Shown: one piece after another, positions 7,942 to 15,185 of the stretch
Layout: each line of letters opens with the position of its first letter
Numbering within the stretch: the first letter of the stretch is position 1
DNA from: Ruminococcus sp. AM36-2AA
GTDB taxonomy: Bacteria > Bacillota > Clostridia > Lachnospirales > Lachnospiraceae
Assembly: GCF_003461955.1 (NCBI RefSeq)
Contig: NZ_QTYB01000016.1
Coordinates: forward strand, 1-22,138
Length of the DNA: 22,138 nt
Reading direction: 5' to 3'
Position numbers and translations under genes: made by a program
The notes under the pieces: model-generated
Told to the model about the DNA's origin: nothing
Seen by the model: only the letters and a program-made list of their open reading frames with translations
Databases searched by the model: none

Positions 7942-9282
7942 TTATCTTTCAGCACTTTGTAAATTTTCTACATAATCAGCTGCTTCTTCCGGTGTGTAAA
8001 CGCCGGTCATAACACCGAAGGTAGCATCAAAATATCCATATGCCACATTGGATGAAAGTGAATTAAACGGCTCCGTTACTGCTTTCCAATCATCATTTAA
8101 TGCCGTGATCATCGTGGAAAGTACAGGATGCTGGCTCTCATCAATCTGTCCATTATATGTAGAGCACGGTAATGTCGCAGTATCCTCAGCAATGATCCTG
8201 GTTCCCTCTTCGCCGTAATAGAACTGCCAGAACTGCATAATTGCATCTAACAACGCAGGATCTTCTGCTGCCTTTGAAGATACTACATAAACACCGCCGG
8301 ATGCCTTGATTCCGATCTGCTGCTCATACTGGCTGTCGGAAAAGGTAGGTCCCCAGAAGAATCCGATTTTAGAAGCCATATCACTTTTCTCAAATTCACC
8401 GATATCCCATGCTCCGGAATTGAACATTGCTGCATTTCCACCCAGGAACTGCTCTTTTGCTTCAAAATATCCCATATTGGAAATGTCCTTTGTGAAAGTT
8501 CCCTTTTCACGCATTTCTTCTACTTTTTCAAAATAGTGAATAAAATCTTCGTTATTCCAGGAAATGCTTCCGTCCCTCAGGCCGTCAAGCTTTTCAAAGA
8601 ATCCATATCTTGCCAGCATTGTCTCAAATGCCCAGATACTGTAATTATCCTGCGCCCCCACGGTCAGCGGTGTGATTCCGGCTGCATTGAGCTTATCTAC
8701 CACATCCAGGAACTCTTCATAGGTAACAGGCGCTTTTTCGATTCCTGCCTGCTGGAAGAGATCTTTGTTATAATAAAATCCTACCATCATAACTTCACTG
8801 GGCATTCCCATATCTTTGCCATCAACGGTACATGCATGCACCAGTCCGGGAAGAAGGCTGTCATTGATACCATACTGATCCAATGCATCCGTCAGATCAT
8901 ATAAATACCCATTCTGTGCAAACTCCTTTGCGGTTGCCTGCTCCAGCCAAAATACATCCGGAAGCTTATTTTCTCCTGCCAGTAAAGTCATCTGTGTCTT
9001 ATGCTCGGACACTTCTTTGCCCGTAATATCAATTTTAATCCCCGGATGGCTTTCTTCAAAGGCGGTGATAATCTTCTGCAGATGCGGCTCCTGTGCCTGA
9101 ATATCAGCAACATGCTCTGCAAACTCGATCGTAATCTGTCCGGACTCATCTGCGGTCGTAGAGCTTTCCATCGTCTCTGCACCGCCTTCAGTCCCTTCTG
9201 CATTTCCGCATCCTGCCATTGTAAACAGCGTAGCGGCCGCACAAGTCAGTGCCATCATTTTCCTCCAAATACTTTTCATCAT
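7942..9282 (-). CDS. Solute-binding lipoprotein of the sugar ABC transporter (family 1)
   Basis: A 446-aa lipoprotein that would sit on the outer face of the membrane and deliver the sugar to the two permeases. Residues 1-24 are a signal peptide with the lipobox MAGC (lipidated Cys25), followed by a Gly/Glu/Ser-rich tether. The mature part is a type-1 extracellular solute-binding protein: AFEESHPGIKI near the start, FYYNKDLFQQAGI, TYEEFLDVVDKL and a WDIGEF segment. A strong AAGGGGGG ribosome site overlaps the stop of the upstream GH116 gene, with ATG at 9282. It is second in the operon. It shares the YNK-LF-GI and EEFL/DEFL pattern with the sensor domain of the divergent regulator. Ligand unknown, but the operon points to a fructosyl oligosaccharide. 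Confidence 0.93.
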   Translation of the reverse strand: MMKSIWRKMMALTCAAATLFTMAGCGNAEGTEGGAETMESSTTADESGQITIEFAEHVADIQAQEPHLQKIITAFEESHPGIKIDITGKEVSEHKTQMTLLAGENKLPDVFWLEQATAKEFAQNGYLYDLTDALDQYGINDSLLPGLVHACTVDGKDMGMPSEVMMVGFYYNKDLFQQAGIEKAPVTYEEFLDVVDKLNAAGITPLTVGAQDNYSIWAFETMLARYGFFEKLDGLRDGSISWNNEDFIHYFEKVEEMREKGTFTKDISNMGYFEAKEQFLGGNAAMFNSGAWDIGEFEKSDMASKIGFFWGPTFSDSQYEQQIGIKASGGVYVVSSKAAEDPALLDAIMQFWQFYYGEEGTRIIAEDTATLPCSTYNGQIDESQHPVLSTMITALNDDWKAVTEPFNSLSSNVAYGYFDATFGVMTGVYTPEEAADYVENLQSAER

Positions 9283-9296
9283 AATTGTACCCCCCC

Positions 9297-11762
9297 TTAT
9301 TCTTGTAGATGAATATCATCTAACGTCCCATATAGGATGTCAATATGTTTGCACATTTTCCCATTCTCTTCCTTCTGACTGTAGATACCCCATGCTTTTC
9401 CACAAATGAAGAAGCTGGACATTTCACCTTCTATTGCAGGATGGAATGACAAGGTTCCGCGATACATATCACTTTGCAGTCCCAATAATGCATTCAGCAC
9501 TCCCCAGCTTGCCATTGCCCTGCAATAATGATGACCGGACTCGATCTCGCTGAACGGATTCCTCTTGTATCCGTCATAACGATCCCGAATTGACTTTACC
9601 ACCGTCAGACCCTCTTCTACACAACCTGAATAAATCAGATTAACGGCTACTTCATACTCTACTCCTGTCCACACCTCTCCGGCATAGGATAACGGGAATT
9701 TAGGCCTGCCGCCTTTCGGCCAGGTAGCTACTACCATTCCATGCTCTTCATTGATTGCATATGCTCTGTGCACACTGTCCGTATGATAAAAATCCGTTTT
9801 GTAATTATACTTGAATACGGATTCCATCGCAGATTTTACATGCTCTTTCGGTAAAATTTCCCCGATTCCGGCCATATATGCCAGAAACTGTCCGAGAAGC
9901 TGATCTGACAGGCAGCCTTTTCCGAATTGATATTTATATTTATCAATCTCCTTCTGTACCTGAATATAATATTCCCCGTCAAACATCAGTTCATCGGCTC
10001 TTGCAGCTCCTTTTGCGTAAGCATCTGCGTATAACTGATGATGTTCTTCATCCCCTACGATCTCAGCCATTTCTTCACAGCATTTCAGTGCTGCCAGGAA
10101 GATACTGTCCGTCATAGGATTCGGCCCGTAGAATTCAATATCATAGGTTGTATTCTGCTGACCATCCAGTACATCGTCTCCATCCAGATCCCATTGTTTC
10201 AGGGCATATTCCATTGCCAACACTACTTTGGGCCAAATGGTCTTTAAAAATTCCACATCCCCGAGATTCTTGAAATCCCGGTAGACACGAACAACACTTC
10301 CAAGTTCTCCATCACAGGCCGGAACCATTGCATACCGTTCCTGATCAAATACGGAAAACATTCGTGTAGACATACATCCTGTCTCATCTGTTTCTCTCAA
10401 AAATTCTACATTACGCATTGTTTTTTCAAGATCCGGGAACAGAAATGCAACCGTCTGTGCATAATTCCATACATGAGGCACACTACCGTAACCGCAGCCT
10501 ATATAGTCTCGTATCCCTTCAAATCCGGCAAAGGTTCCATCTTCCAGCCGGAAACATAAATTACTTCGAAGATTCGTAATGTTTGCAGTCAGAGCATCCA
10601 CCACATAATAAGGTAATGTAGTCTTATGGAACATAGCATCGGCAAATTTTCTGCTGTCGGATTCCAGTCGTTCCTTATTATGGTATACATATTTTGCTAC
10701 ATCCCATGCATCTGTAAATTTTGTTGCATAGTAATTTCTCACTGTTCCGTATTCACCGCGCTGGAATTTCTCGTAGTCCTCATCAAATTCAATCCATGCC
10801 TTTACTCTGTTAGGAAAATACCATGTAATGACAAATTCAAAAGTTCTTTCTTCTCCTGGCTGAAGTTCTTCCCAGGCTCCGATGGATCCGATCTTTTCTC
10901 TTCTTTTCAGGAAACTGAAATTATGAAATTGTGCAAATTCACACCCCACACTGTCAGATACGGTCTCTTTTTCCAATCGTCCATCACTGGTAAAGTCATC
11001 CCAGAAATCCTGTATTCCATCCACCCATTCGCCGTCAAACCATTGTGTTTTATAGGTTACTTTGGATCCACTGGTCAGAATCGCCATGTTTCCATACCGT
11101 AGATGATCCTCTTTCAAATGTTCGGGTGAATAATACAATCCCTTCACATCATCAAATTCCCGATATTCATTTTTTACGCTGTCGGCCAGCTTCAGGTTCT
11201 CAATAACATCATATCCTTCAAAACCAGATGCATTGGGAAGTGTGCCTACCAGGCTTACTTTGGTCGGACAGTCTGCAATATTTTTCACCGTGTATCGGAT
11301 AATTGCACAGGGAATACTGGAATCATCTGTATTTAAAGGAATAAACGGTGTATATGCTTCCATTGACACTTTTACGGGCAATTCGGAATCTTTGAAATTC
11401 ACTCTTGCAAAAGGATATTCACAAATCAGTTCCGAATCTTCCATTCTTGGCAGATTTACTAATTCAGCCTGAAGGTATCCGTGCGAGCTGGTATATGGCG
11501 GAACCATTCTCGATTCCAGAATTTTCGATATAGGTCTTTCCAGTTCTTTGTTTTCCGTACGGATTGCAAAAAAGGAAAGGGGAAATTTCGTATTTTTCGA
11601 AGGCCAGTTAAAGATTTCCCAGTCAAGGAACTTTCCTCTTGAATTTACAGAGAAATTACCTGTTCCGATTCCGCCCAGCAAAAAACGGACTTCCGTTGCA
11701 TCCCGCTTAAAGACCCGCGGTGTTCTGTCAAACAATATCTCTTTTGAAAATGTTTTTTTCAT
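9297..11762 (-). CDS. GH116-family glycoside hydrolase (beta-glucosidase/GBA2-like)
   Basis: An 821-aa protein without signal peptide, hence cytoplasmic. The N-terminal GBA2-type beta-sandwich shows LLGGIGTGNFSV (28-39), EYPFARVNF and a PFIPLNTDDSSIPCA stretch (139-153). The C-terminal (alpha/alpha)6 barrel shows FEGIRDYIGCGYGS-VPHVWNYAQ (414-435), TTYDIEFYG (538-546), GCLSDQLLGQF (616-626) and VWTGVEYEVA. By comparison with GH116, Glu415 is the probable nucleophile and Asp541 the probable acid/base; I assign these from memory of the family, not an alignment. It is the first gene of the operon, with AAGGAGG 5 bases before ATG 11762. Known relatives cleave beta-linked glucose, and some act on other beta-glycosides, which fits poorly with plain sucrose or inulin and hints at a decorated substrate. 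Confidence 0.85.
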   Translation of the reverse strand: MKKTFSKEILFDRTPRVFKRDATEVRFLLGGIGTGNFSVNSRGKFLDWEIFNWPSKNTKFPLSFFAIRTENKELERPISKILESRMVPPYTSSHGYLQAELVNLPRMEDSELICEYPFARVNFKDSELPVKVSMEAYTPFIPLNTDDSSIPCAIIRYTVKNIADCPTKVSLVGTLPNASGFEGYDVIENLKLADSVKNEYREFDDVKGLYYSPEHLKEDHLRYGNMAILTSGSKVTYKTQWFDGEWVDGIQDFWDDFTSDGRLEKETVSDSVGCEFAQFHNFSFLKRREKIGSIGAWEELQPGEERTFEFVITWYFPNRVKAWIEFDEDYEKFQRGEYGTVRNYYATKFTDAWDVAKYVYHNKERLESDSRKFADAMFHKTTLPYYVVDALTANITNLRSNLCFRLEDGTFAGFEGIRDYIGCGYGSVPHVWNYAQTVAFLFPDLEKTMRNVEFLRETDETGCMSTRMFSVFDQERYAMVPACDGELGSVVRVYRDFKNLGDVEFLKTIWPKVVLAMEYALKQWDLDGDDVLDGQQNTTYDIEFYGPNPMTDSIFLAALKCCEEMAEIVGDEEHHQLYADAYAKGAARADELMFDGEYYIQVQKEIDKYKYQFGKGCLSDQLLGQFLAYMAGIGEILPKEHVKSAMESVFKYNYKTDFYHTDSVHRAYAINEEHGMVVATWPKGGRPKFPLSYAGEVWTGVEYEVAVNLIYSGCVEEGLTVVKSIRDRYDGYKRNPFSEIESGHHYCRAMASWGVLNALLGLQSDMYRGTLSFHPAIEGEMSSFFICGKAWGIYSQKEENGKMCKHIDILYGTLDDIHLQE

Positions 11763-11776
11763 CTTCTCCTCCTTTT

Positions 11777-11800
11777 GGTTGTTCGGTTGTTCGACTAACC
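11777..11800. promoter_or_regulatory. Operator site 1 (regulator binding site candidate)
   Basis: GGTTGTTCGACTAACC at 11785-11800 is a 16-bp imperfect palindrome (GGTT-TCGA-AACC core). An extra half-site GGTTGTTCG lies directly upstream at 11777-11785, in 8-bp register. Thirteen of 16 bases match site 2. It lies in the untranslated leader of the sugar operon, about 23 bases before the GH116 start, and would be bound by the divergent GntR-type regulator. Binding is inferred. Confidence 0.6.
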
Positions 11801-11813
11801 AGTTTTATTTTTT

Positions 11814-11843
11814 AACTCTCCGCTTTTGCAGAGAGTTTTTTTA
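11814..11843 (+). terminator. Terminator-like hairpin between the two operators
   Basis: Arms 11814-11823 and 11828-11837 pair at 9 of 10 positions around a TTTT loop, followed by a T7 run on the plus strand. It has the form of an intrinsic terminator for plus-strand RNA, yet lies upstream of the regulator promoter, so it would stop antisense transcripts leaving GH116. In the operon's own leader the hairpin is followed by A residues and would not terminate. Confidence 0.55.
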
Positions 11844-11850
11844 TTTGTTC

Positions 11851-11879
11851 TTGTTTGTTCGAATAACTTATGCTATGAT
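11851..11879 (+). promoter_or_regulatory. Promoter of the GntR-SBP regulator
   Basis: TTGTTT (11851-11856), a 17-bp spacer, and TATGAT (11874-11879) preceded by the extended -10 TGC. Transcription would start near 11886, giving a ~48-nt leader. Operator site 2 covers the -35 and spacer, so negative autoregulation is expected. Confidence 0.6.
11853..11868. promoter_or_regulatory. Operator site 2 (regulator binding site candidate)
   Basis: GTTTGTTCGAATAACT is a 16-bp near-palindrome (TTnTTCGAAnAA core) sharing 13 of 16 bases with site 1, 68 bp centre to centre. It overlaps the regulator promoter and begins just downstream of the predicted operon start, so one bound dimer could block both directions. 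Confidence 0.6.
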
Positions 11880-11906
11880 ATTAGCATAGCAAAAATATAT
11901 TGTCAA
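11878..11906 (-). promoter_or_regulatory. Promoter of the sugar operon
   Basis: On the minus strand a consensus TTGACA (11906-11901), a 17-bp spacer, and TAATAT (11883-11878) with an extended -10 TGC. The start would be near 11871, giving a ~109-nt leader to the GH116 ATG that includes both operators and the hairpin. Its -10 overlaps the -10 of the opposing regulator promoter by two bases. Confidence 0.7.
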
Positions 11907-11933
11907 TCACTTTTTCAAAATGCGAGGGATTTT

Positions 11934-13367
11934 ATGAACACCAGAACACCAAAATACATGCTTATAAAAAATGAATTTGTCCAGAAAATCGAAAGCGGAT
12001 ATTATCGTCCCGGCGATCTCATCCCTTCCGACAATGAATTAATGCGTACTTTAAATGTAAGTAAAAGCACTGTTACACAAGCCCTGAAATGTCTGGAATC
12101 TGAAGGATATATTATACGTCAGCAAGGAAAAGGCACTTTTGTAACAGACCGCTCCAAAGATAAAATAAACCTATCAATTTATTTATGTCCTATGGAAGAT
12201 AATGAGAAACATTTTTGGGTCTCTCTGATCGAACAATTTAATCTGACCTCTTCCGAATTTTCCGTAACACCGACTTTTCTCACCAACGATAAGGTTCCTC
12301 TGCGTGACTCGCTATTGCAGAGCTTTACTAGTGGAAATGCCCCGGATATTCTGTCTCTGGACGGTCCTGATGTCCCCTATTGGGCATATATGAATTCTCT
12401 GCTGCCGTTTGATGGATATATGGATTCGTCTTTCCTATCCTCTTTTCTGTCTCCCATTGTGACACAGGGAACCTATCAGGGAAAGCTATATCATCTGGGT
12501 TATACGGAATCCACTTTATGTATTCTGTATAACAAGGAGTTGTTCCATTCCCTTGGTATCCGCATTCCGACTTCTGCGGAAGATGCCTGGAGCTGGGATG
12601 AGTTTCTGAATGTCTGCCATACAATACAGGCCAAAACCTCTTTTCCCTATCCTTTGCTTATGGACTCCGGACGTGGTCTTTCTCCAAAATCCGGAGAATG
12701 GAACAGCTATGCAGGATTGCCATTTATCGTGCAAAACAATGGCAGTTTTTTTAACGATACGCTGACGGCAACCTCTGGATATATTAACTCTCCAGCCTCC
12801 GTCGCTGCCATGAATTGGCTGGGCGAATTATTTCATAAATATCATTATACCCATGTGGAAAATCTCAGTGCTCATTTCCCTGAACACTTTGCCATGAGTC
12901 TTTCCCTGCCCAGTGCTTATTTTCAATCGCGGAAAAGAAATAGCAATATCGGCATAATTCCTCTTCCCCATGGTATAAAAGCAGCTTCGCCCCATGGAAG
13001 CTGGGGATTATGCATGTCCAGACAGACACAATATCCCAAAGAATGTTGTGAATTTATCCGTTATGTTTTCAGTCTGCAGAACCAGTTGAAGATCAGTCAG
13101 TTAACGGGTATTCCCGTTTTAAAAGAGATTTATGACGTAATGGACAGCTTTCAGGCCGGTTCCGGCAACAGCAATATTTTATTTTCCCAATTACGGAATA
13201 CCTCTTTTACCAGACCGCAGACCCCCGCATATCCTTTCTTCAGTAAGCAGTTTTCCTATGCGTTTTATAATGTTGCCATGGGTGCTGATGCACAAAAGGA
13301 AATGGACCACCTGGCGCAGCAGGTAGACGATCATCTTTACCGGCATAATTATTATCAACAAAGCTAA
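11934..13367 (+). CDS. GntR-type regulator with a solute-binding-protein-like sensor domain
   Basis: A 477-aa predicted cytoplasmic transcription factor. Residues ~5-72 are a GntR winged helix: FVQKIESGYYRPGDLIPS, SDNELMRTLNVSKSTVTQALKCL, GYIIRQQGKGTFV. Residues ~75-477 resemble not the usual LacI-type or UTRA effector domain but an ABC family-1 solute-binding protein: APDILSLDGPDVPYWA, a YNKELFHSLGI segment, SWDEFLNVCHTI, and GSWGLCMSRQTQYPKECCEFIRYV near the C-terminus. No signal peptide or lipobox is present. I chose ATG 11934, which has GAGG 6 bases upstream; the frame is open further back, but that region contains the promoters. It is divergent from the sugar operon, so its likely ligand is the imported sugar or a breakdown product. 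DNA-binding role is firm; repressor versus activator is inferred from operator positions. Confidence 0.88.
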   Translation: MNTRTPKYMLIKNEFVQKIESGYYRPGDLIPSDNELMRTLNVSKSTVTQALKCLESEGYIIRQQGKGTFVTDRSKDKINLSIYLCPMEDNEKHFWVSLIEQFNLTSSEFSVTPTFLTNDKVPLRDSLLQSFTSGNAPDILSLDGPDVPYWAYMNSLLPFDGYMDSSFLSSFLSPIVTQGTYQGKLYHLGYTESTLCILYNKELFHSLGIRIPTSAEDAWSWDEFLNVCHTIQAKTSFPYPLLMDSGRGLSPKSGEWNSYAGLPFIVQNNGSFFNDTLTATSGYINSPASVAAMNWLGELFHKYHYTHVENLSAHFPEHFAMSLSLPSAYFQSRKRNSNIGIIPLPHGIKAASPHGSWGLCMSRQTQYPKECCEFIRYVFSLQNQLKISQLTGIPVLKEIYDVMDSFQAGSGNSNILFSQLRNTSFTRPQTPAYPFFSKQFSYAFYNVAMGADAQKEMDHLAQQVDDHLYRHNYYQQS

Positions 13368-13372
13368 TAATT

Positions 13373-13410
13373 TAGGCTAAGGATAAATAAATTCATTTAC
13401 CCTTAGCCTA
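13373..13410 (+). terminator. Terminator after the GntR-SBP regulator
   Basis: Arms TAGGCTAAGG (13373-13382) and CCTTAGCCTA (13401-13410) pair perfectly and the stem can extend inward with mismatches (ATAAAT / ATTTAC). TTTCTC follows. It sits a few bases past the regulator stop (TAA, 13365-13367). The U-tract is short. Confidence 0.65.
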
Positions 13411-13572
13411 TTTCTCATCATATTTTACTTTTTTCTTATAATCATAGATCTTAATATCCGCACAGATTTCCAAAGGGATAATCTTTTCCATCCCGGTACC
13501 TCCCGTTCACTTCCCAATAATAAAATTATATCGTTTATTTCTGTTTAAAACAATACTATTTTCATAGTAAGC

Positions 13573-13631
13573 AAAAAACGAGCCATCCTCCACAAACGCA
13601 GATTCCTGCATTCATGGTTCAGACGGCCCGT
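13573..13631 (-). terminator. Terminator after metF
   Basis: On the minus strand ACGGGCC (13631-13625) pairs with GGCTCGT (13584-13578) with one wobble, closing a structured 40-base interior that holds a TGCAG/CTGCG hairpin, and T6 follows. It begins 13 bases past the metF stop. Confidence 0.65.
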
Positions 13632-13643
13632 GTAATTTTAATT

Positions 13644-14291
13644 TTAGATTTCAGCTAATTTCAGCAGATCCGGAATCTTGGACTCCCAGCCAAGTGCCAT
13701 GATATGAACACCCTGGCAGTATGGCTTGCACTCTTTGATAATACGTGCAGCGATCTCAACACCGGTAATTCCAGCTTTTGTCTTTTCTTTGTCTGCCTTC
13801 AGCTCCTCGATCATCTCATCCGGAACATGAATGCCGGCAACATTGTTATTCATGAATTTCGCCATTCCAGCGGACTTCGGAATAATAATTCCAACCTGTA
13901 CAGGTTTTCCGAACTGTTTTGCTTTTTCCATAAATTTGATAAATTTCTCCGGCTCGAATACAGCCTGTGTCTGGAAATAGTCAGCGCCTGCTGCAACCTT
14001 TCTCTCCATCTTCGCAAGCTGTGCATCAACAGAATCACTGCATGGAGAAACAACAGCACCCTTGGAGAATTTCGGAGGCTCTCCAACAAGCTGGTTTCCA
14101 CCAAGATCTACGCCAGACTCCAGAAGCTTCACTGTGTGAAGAAGAGATACGGAATCAAGGTCGAATACCGGTTTTGCCTGAGGATGATCGCCCATTTTAG
14201 TATGATCACCGGTAAGACAGAGAATATTGTCAATACCAAACATAGCTGCGCTGAGAAGATCAGACTCCAGAGCGATACGGTTTCTGTCACG
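13644..14291 (-). repeat. Direct repeat, right copy (pairs with 2502-3149)
   Basis: The 3' 648 bases of the complete metF match the truncated copy at 2502-3149 codon for codon without gaps, at roughly 90% base identity by eye, in the same orientation and 11,142 bp apart. Recombination between the copies would delete the MATE remnant, the sugar operon and its regulator and leave one whole metF beside udk. Confidence 0.9.
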
Positions 14292-14522
14292 GCATGCAAG
14301 CTGGAAAATGGGATTCATGCCTGCATCTTTAAGAACCTTACACATTGCAAGAGATCCAAGACGCATAACAGAAGACTGGTTATCTGTTACGTTAACTGCA
14401 TGAACACCTGTAAGGTATGTTTTGGCTTCTTCTACCAGCTCATCTACATGGATTCCTTTCGGCGGTCCTACTTCTGCTGAAACTGCAAATTCACCACGAT
14501 CGAATAATTCTTTCATTTTCAT
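13644..14522 (-). CDS. metF: Methylenetetrahydrofolate reductase, catalytic subunit
   Basis: A 292-aa TIM-barrel flavoprotein that reduces 5,10-methylene-THF to 5-methyl-THF, supplying methyl groups to the Wood-Ljungdahl methyl branch or to methionine synthesis. Signatures are VSAEVGPPKG with Glu17 in the general-acid position, VNVTDNQSS, QLACRDRNR, CLTGDHTKMGDHP and GADYFQTQAVF. Downstream of metV by 41 bp and of rnfC2, it completes the three-subunit (type III) enzyme known from Acetobacterium woodii. ATG 14522 and ATG 14516 are both possible; GGAG lies 10 bases before the first. A terminator follows. Length is complete for this group, which lacks the C-terminal regulatory domain of eukaryotic enzymes. 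Confidence 0.93.
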   Translation of the reverse strand: MKMKELFDRGEFAVSAEVGPPKGIHVDELVEEAKTYLTGVHAVNVTDNQSSVMRLGSLAMCKVLKDAGMNPIFQLACRDRNRIALESDLLSAAMFGIDNILCLTGDHTKMGDHPQAKPVFDLDSVSLLHTVKLLESGVDLGGNQLVGEPPKFSKGAVVSPCSDSVDAQLAKMERKVAAGADYFQTQAVFEPEKFIKFMEKAKQFGKPVQVGIIIPKSAGMAKFMNNNVAGIHVPDEMIEELKADKEKTKAGITGVEIAARIIKECKPYCQGVHIMALGWESKIPDLLKLAEI

Positions 14523-14563
14523 ATTATATTTGCTCCAATCATTAAAAATTTAGGATTAACCTG

Positions 14564-15184
14564 TTATTTCACTTCATCATCTGTAGCAAAATTGTGGATC
14601 TGTGTCGGGCATTTCAGTACGTCAAGGCGTCCGATCTCTTTCAGACGTCTGTAGATGCGCTCCCATCCACACTCCATATCACTGTCCACTTCGCATTTAC
14701 CATTCTTGGAACCGCCGCACTGGCCGTTGACAAGACTCTTGGAGCATGCTGTGATCGGGCAGATCCCGCCGGTAAGGTTCAGATAACACTCACCACACTG
14801 GTCACATTTATATTCTAACGGTGTTACACCCTGGAAACCAGGTACCGGGTATGTATCGCAGGCTGCGCATACCATCTTGTCTTCCAGATATTCTGCGATG
14901 GTCTGTACACCAACACCACAGGAGAATACCAGGACCAGATCCGCTTTCCTGATCTTATCCATATGTTTCTGAAGACGTAACTGCATATTTTCCGGATTAC
15001 AGATATAATCCGTTGTCATGATCCCTGTCACATTTCCTTCAGCGGAAAGCTCCTTCTGAAGTTCAACAGCTTCTTTTTCCGGAAAACGAACTTCCTTGCA
15101 TCCATGGCAGTTGATGATAAAAACTTTCTTTCCGGCTGCCAGTGATACGATAGTTTCTTTTGCTTTTAACTGGGTAATCAACAT
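14564..15184 (-). CDS. metV: MetV, methylenetetrahydrofolate reductase partner subunit
   Basis: A 206-aa cysteine-rich MTHFR C-terminal-domain protein. Cysteines at 26, 29, 62, 89, 106, 109, 127, 130, 133, 142, 147, 156, 164 and 172 include the family block CDQCGECYLNLTGG-ICP and SLVNGQCGG-NGKCEVD. Members of this family bind metal or Fe-S centres and bridge MetF to an electron-donating subunit. ATG 15184 is one base past the rnfC2 stop, so translation is coupled; a run of five G lies about 12 bases upstream. It is clearly paralogous to residues 1-~200 of the adjacent RnfC2 protein. Confidence 0.92.
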   Translation of the reverse strand: MLITQLKAKETIVSLAAGKKVFIINCHGCKEVRFPEKEAVELQKELSAEGNVTGIMTTDYICNPENMQLRLQKHMDKIRKADLVLVFSCGVGVQTIAEYLEDKMVCAACDTYPVPGFQGVTPLEYKCDQCGECYLNLTGGICPITACSKSLVNGQCGGSKNGKCEVDSDMECGWERIYRRLKEIGRLDVLKCPTQIHNFATDDEVK

Positions 15185-15185
15185 A

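Noticed and set aside
11920..11937. Five-codon leader peptide (ATG CGA GGG ATT TTA TGA) overlapping the regulator start
   Set aside because: It contains the regulator's own ribosome site and has none itself; a chance reading.
13411..13572. Possible small gene or regulator between the two terminators
   Set aside because: No frame of useful length with a ribosome site; only a weak GGGAT-N10-ATCCC hairpin at about 13484-13503.
13704..14480. 258-codon open frame on the plus strand opposite metF, with a similar one at 2562-3113 opposite the truncated copy
   Set aside because: Both are antisense to strongly conserved metF coding sequence; their presence in both copies follows from the shared codons. 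No ribosome site or recognisable protein features.
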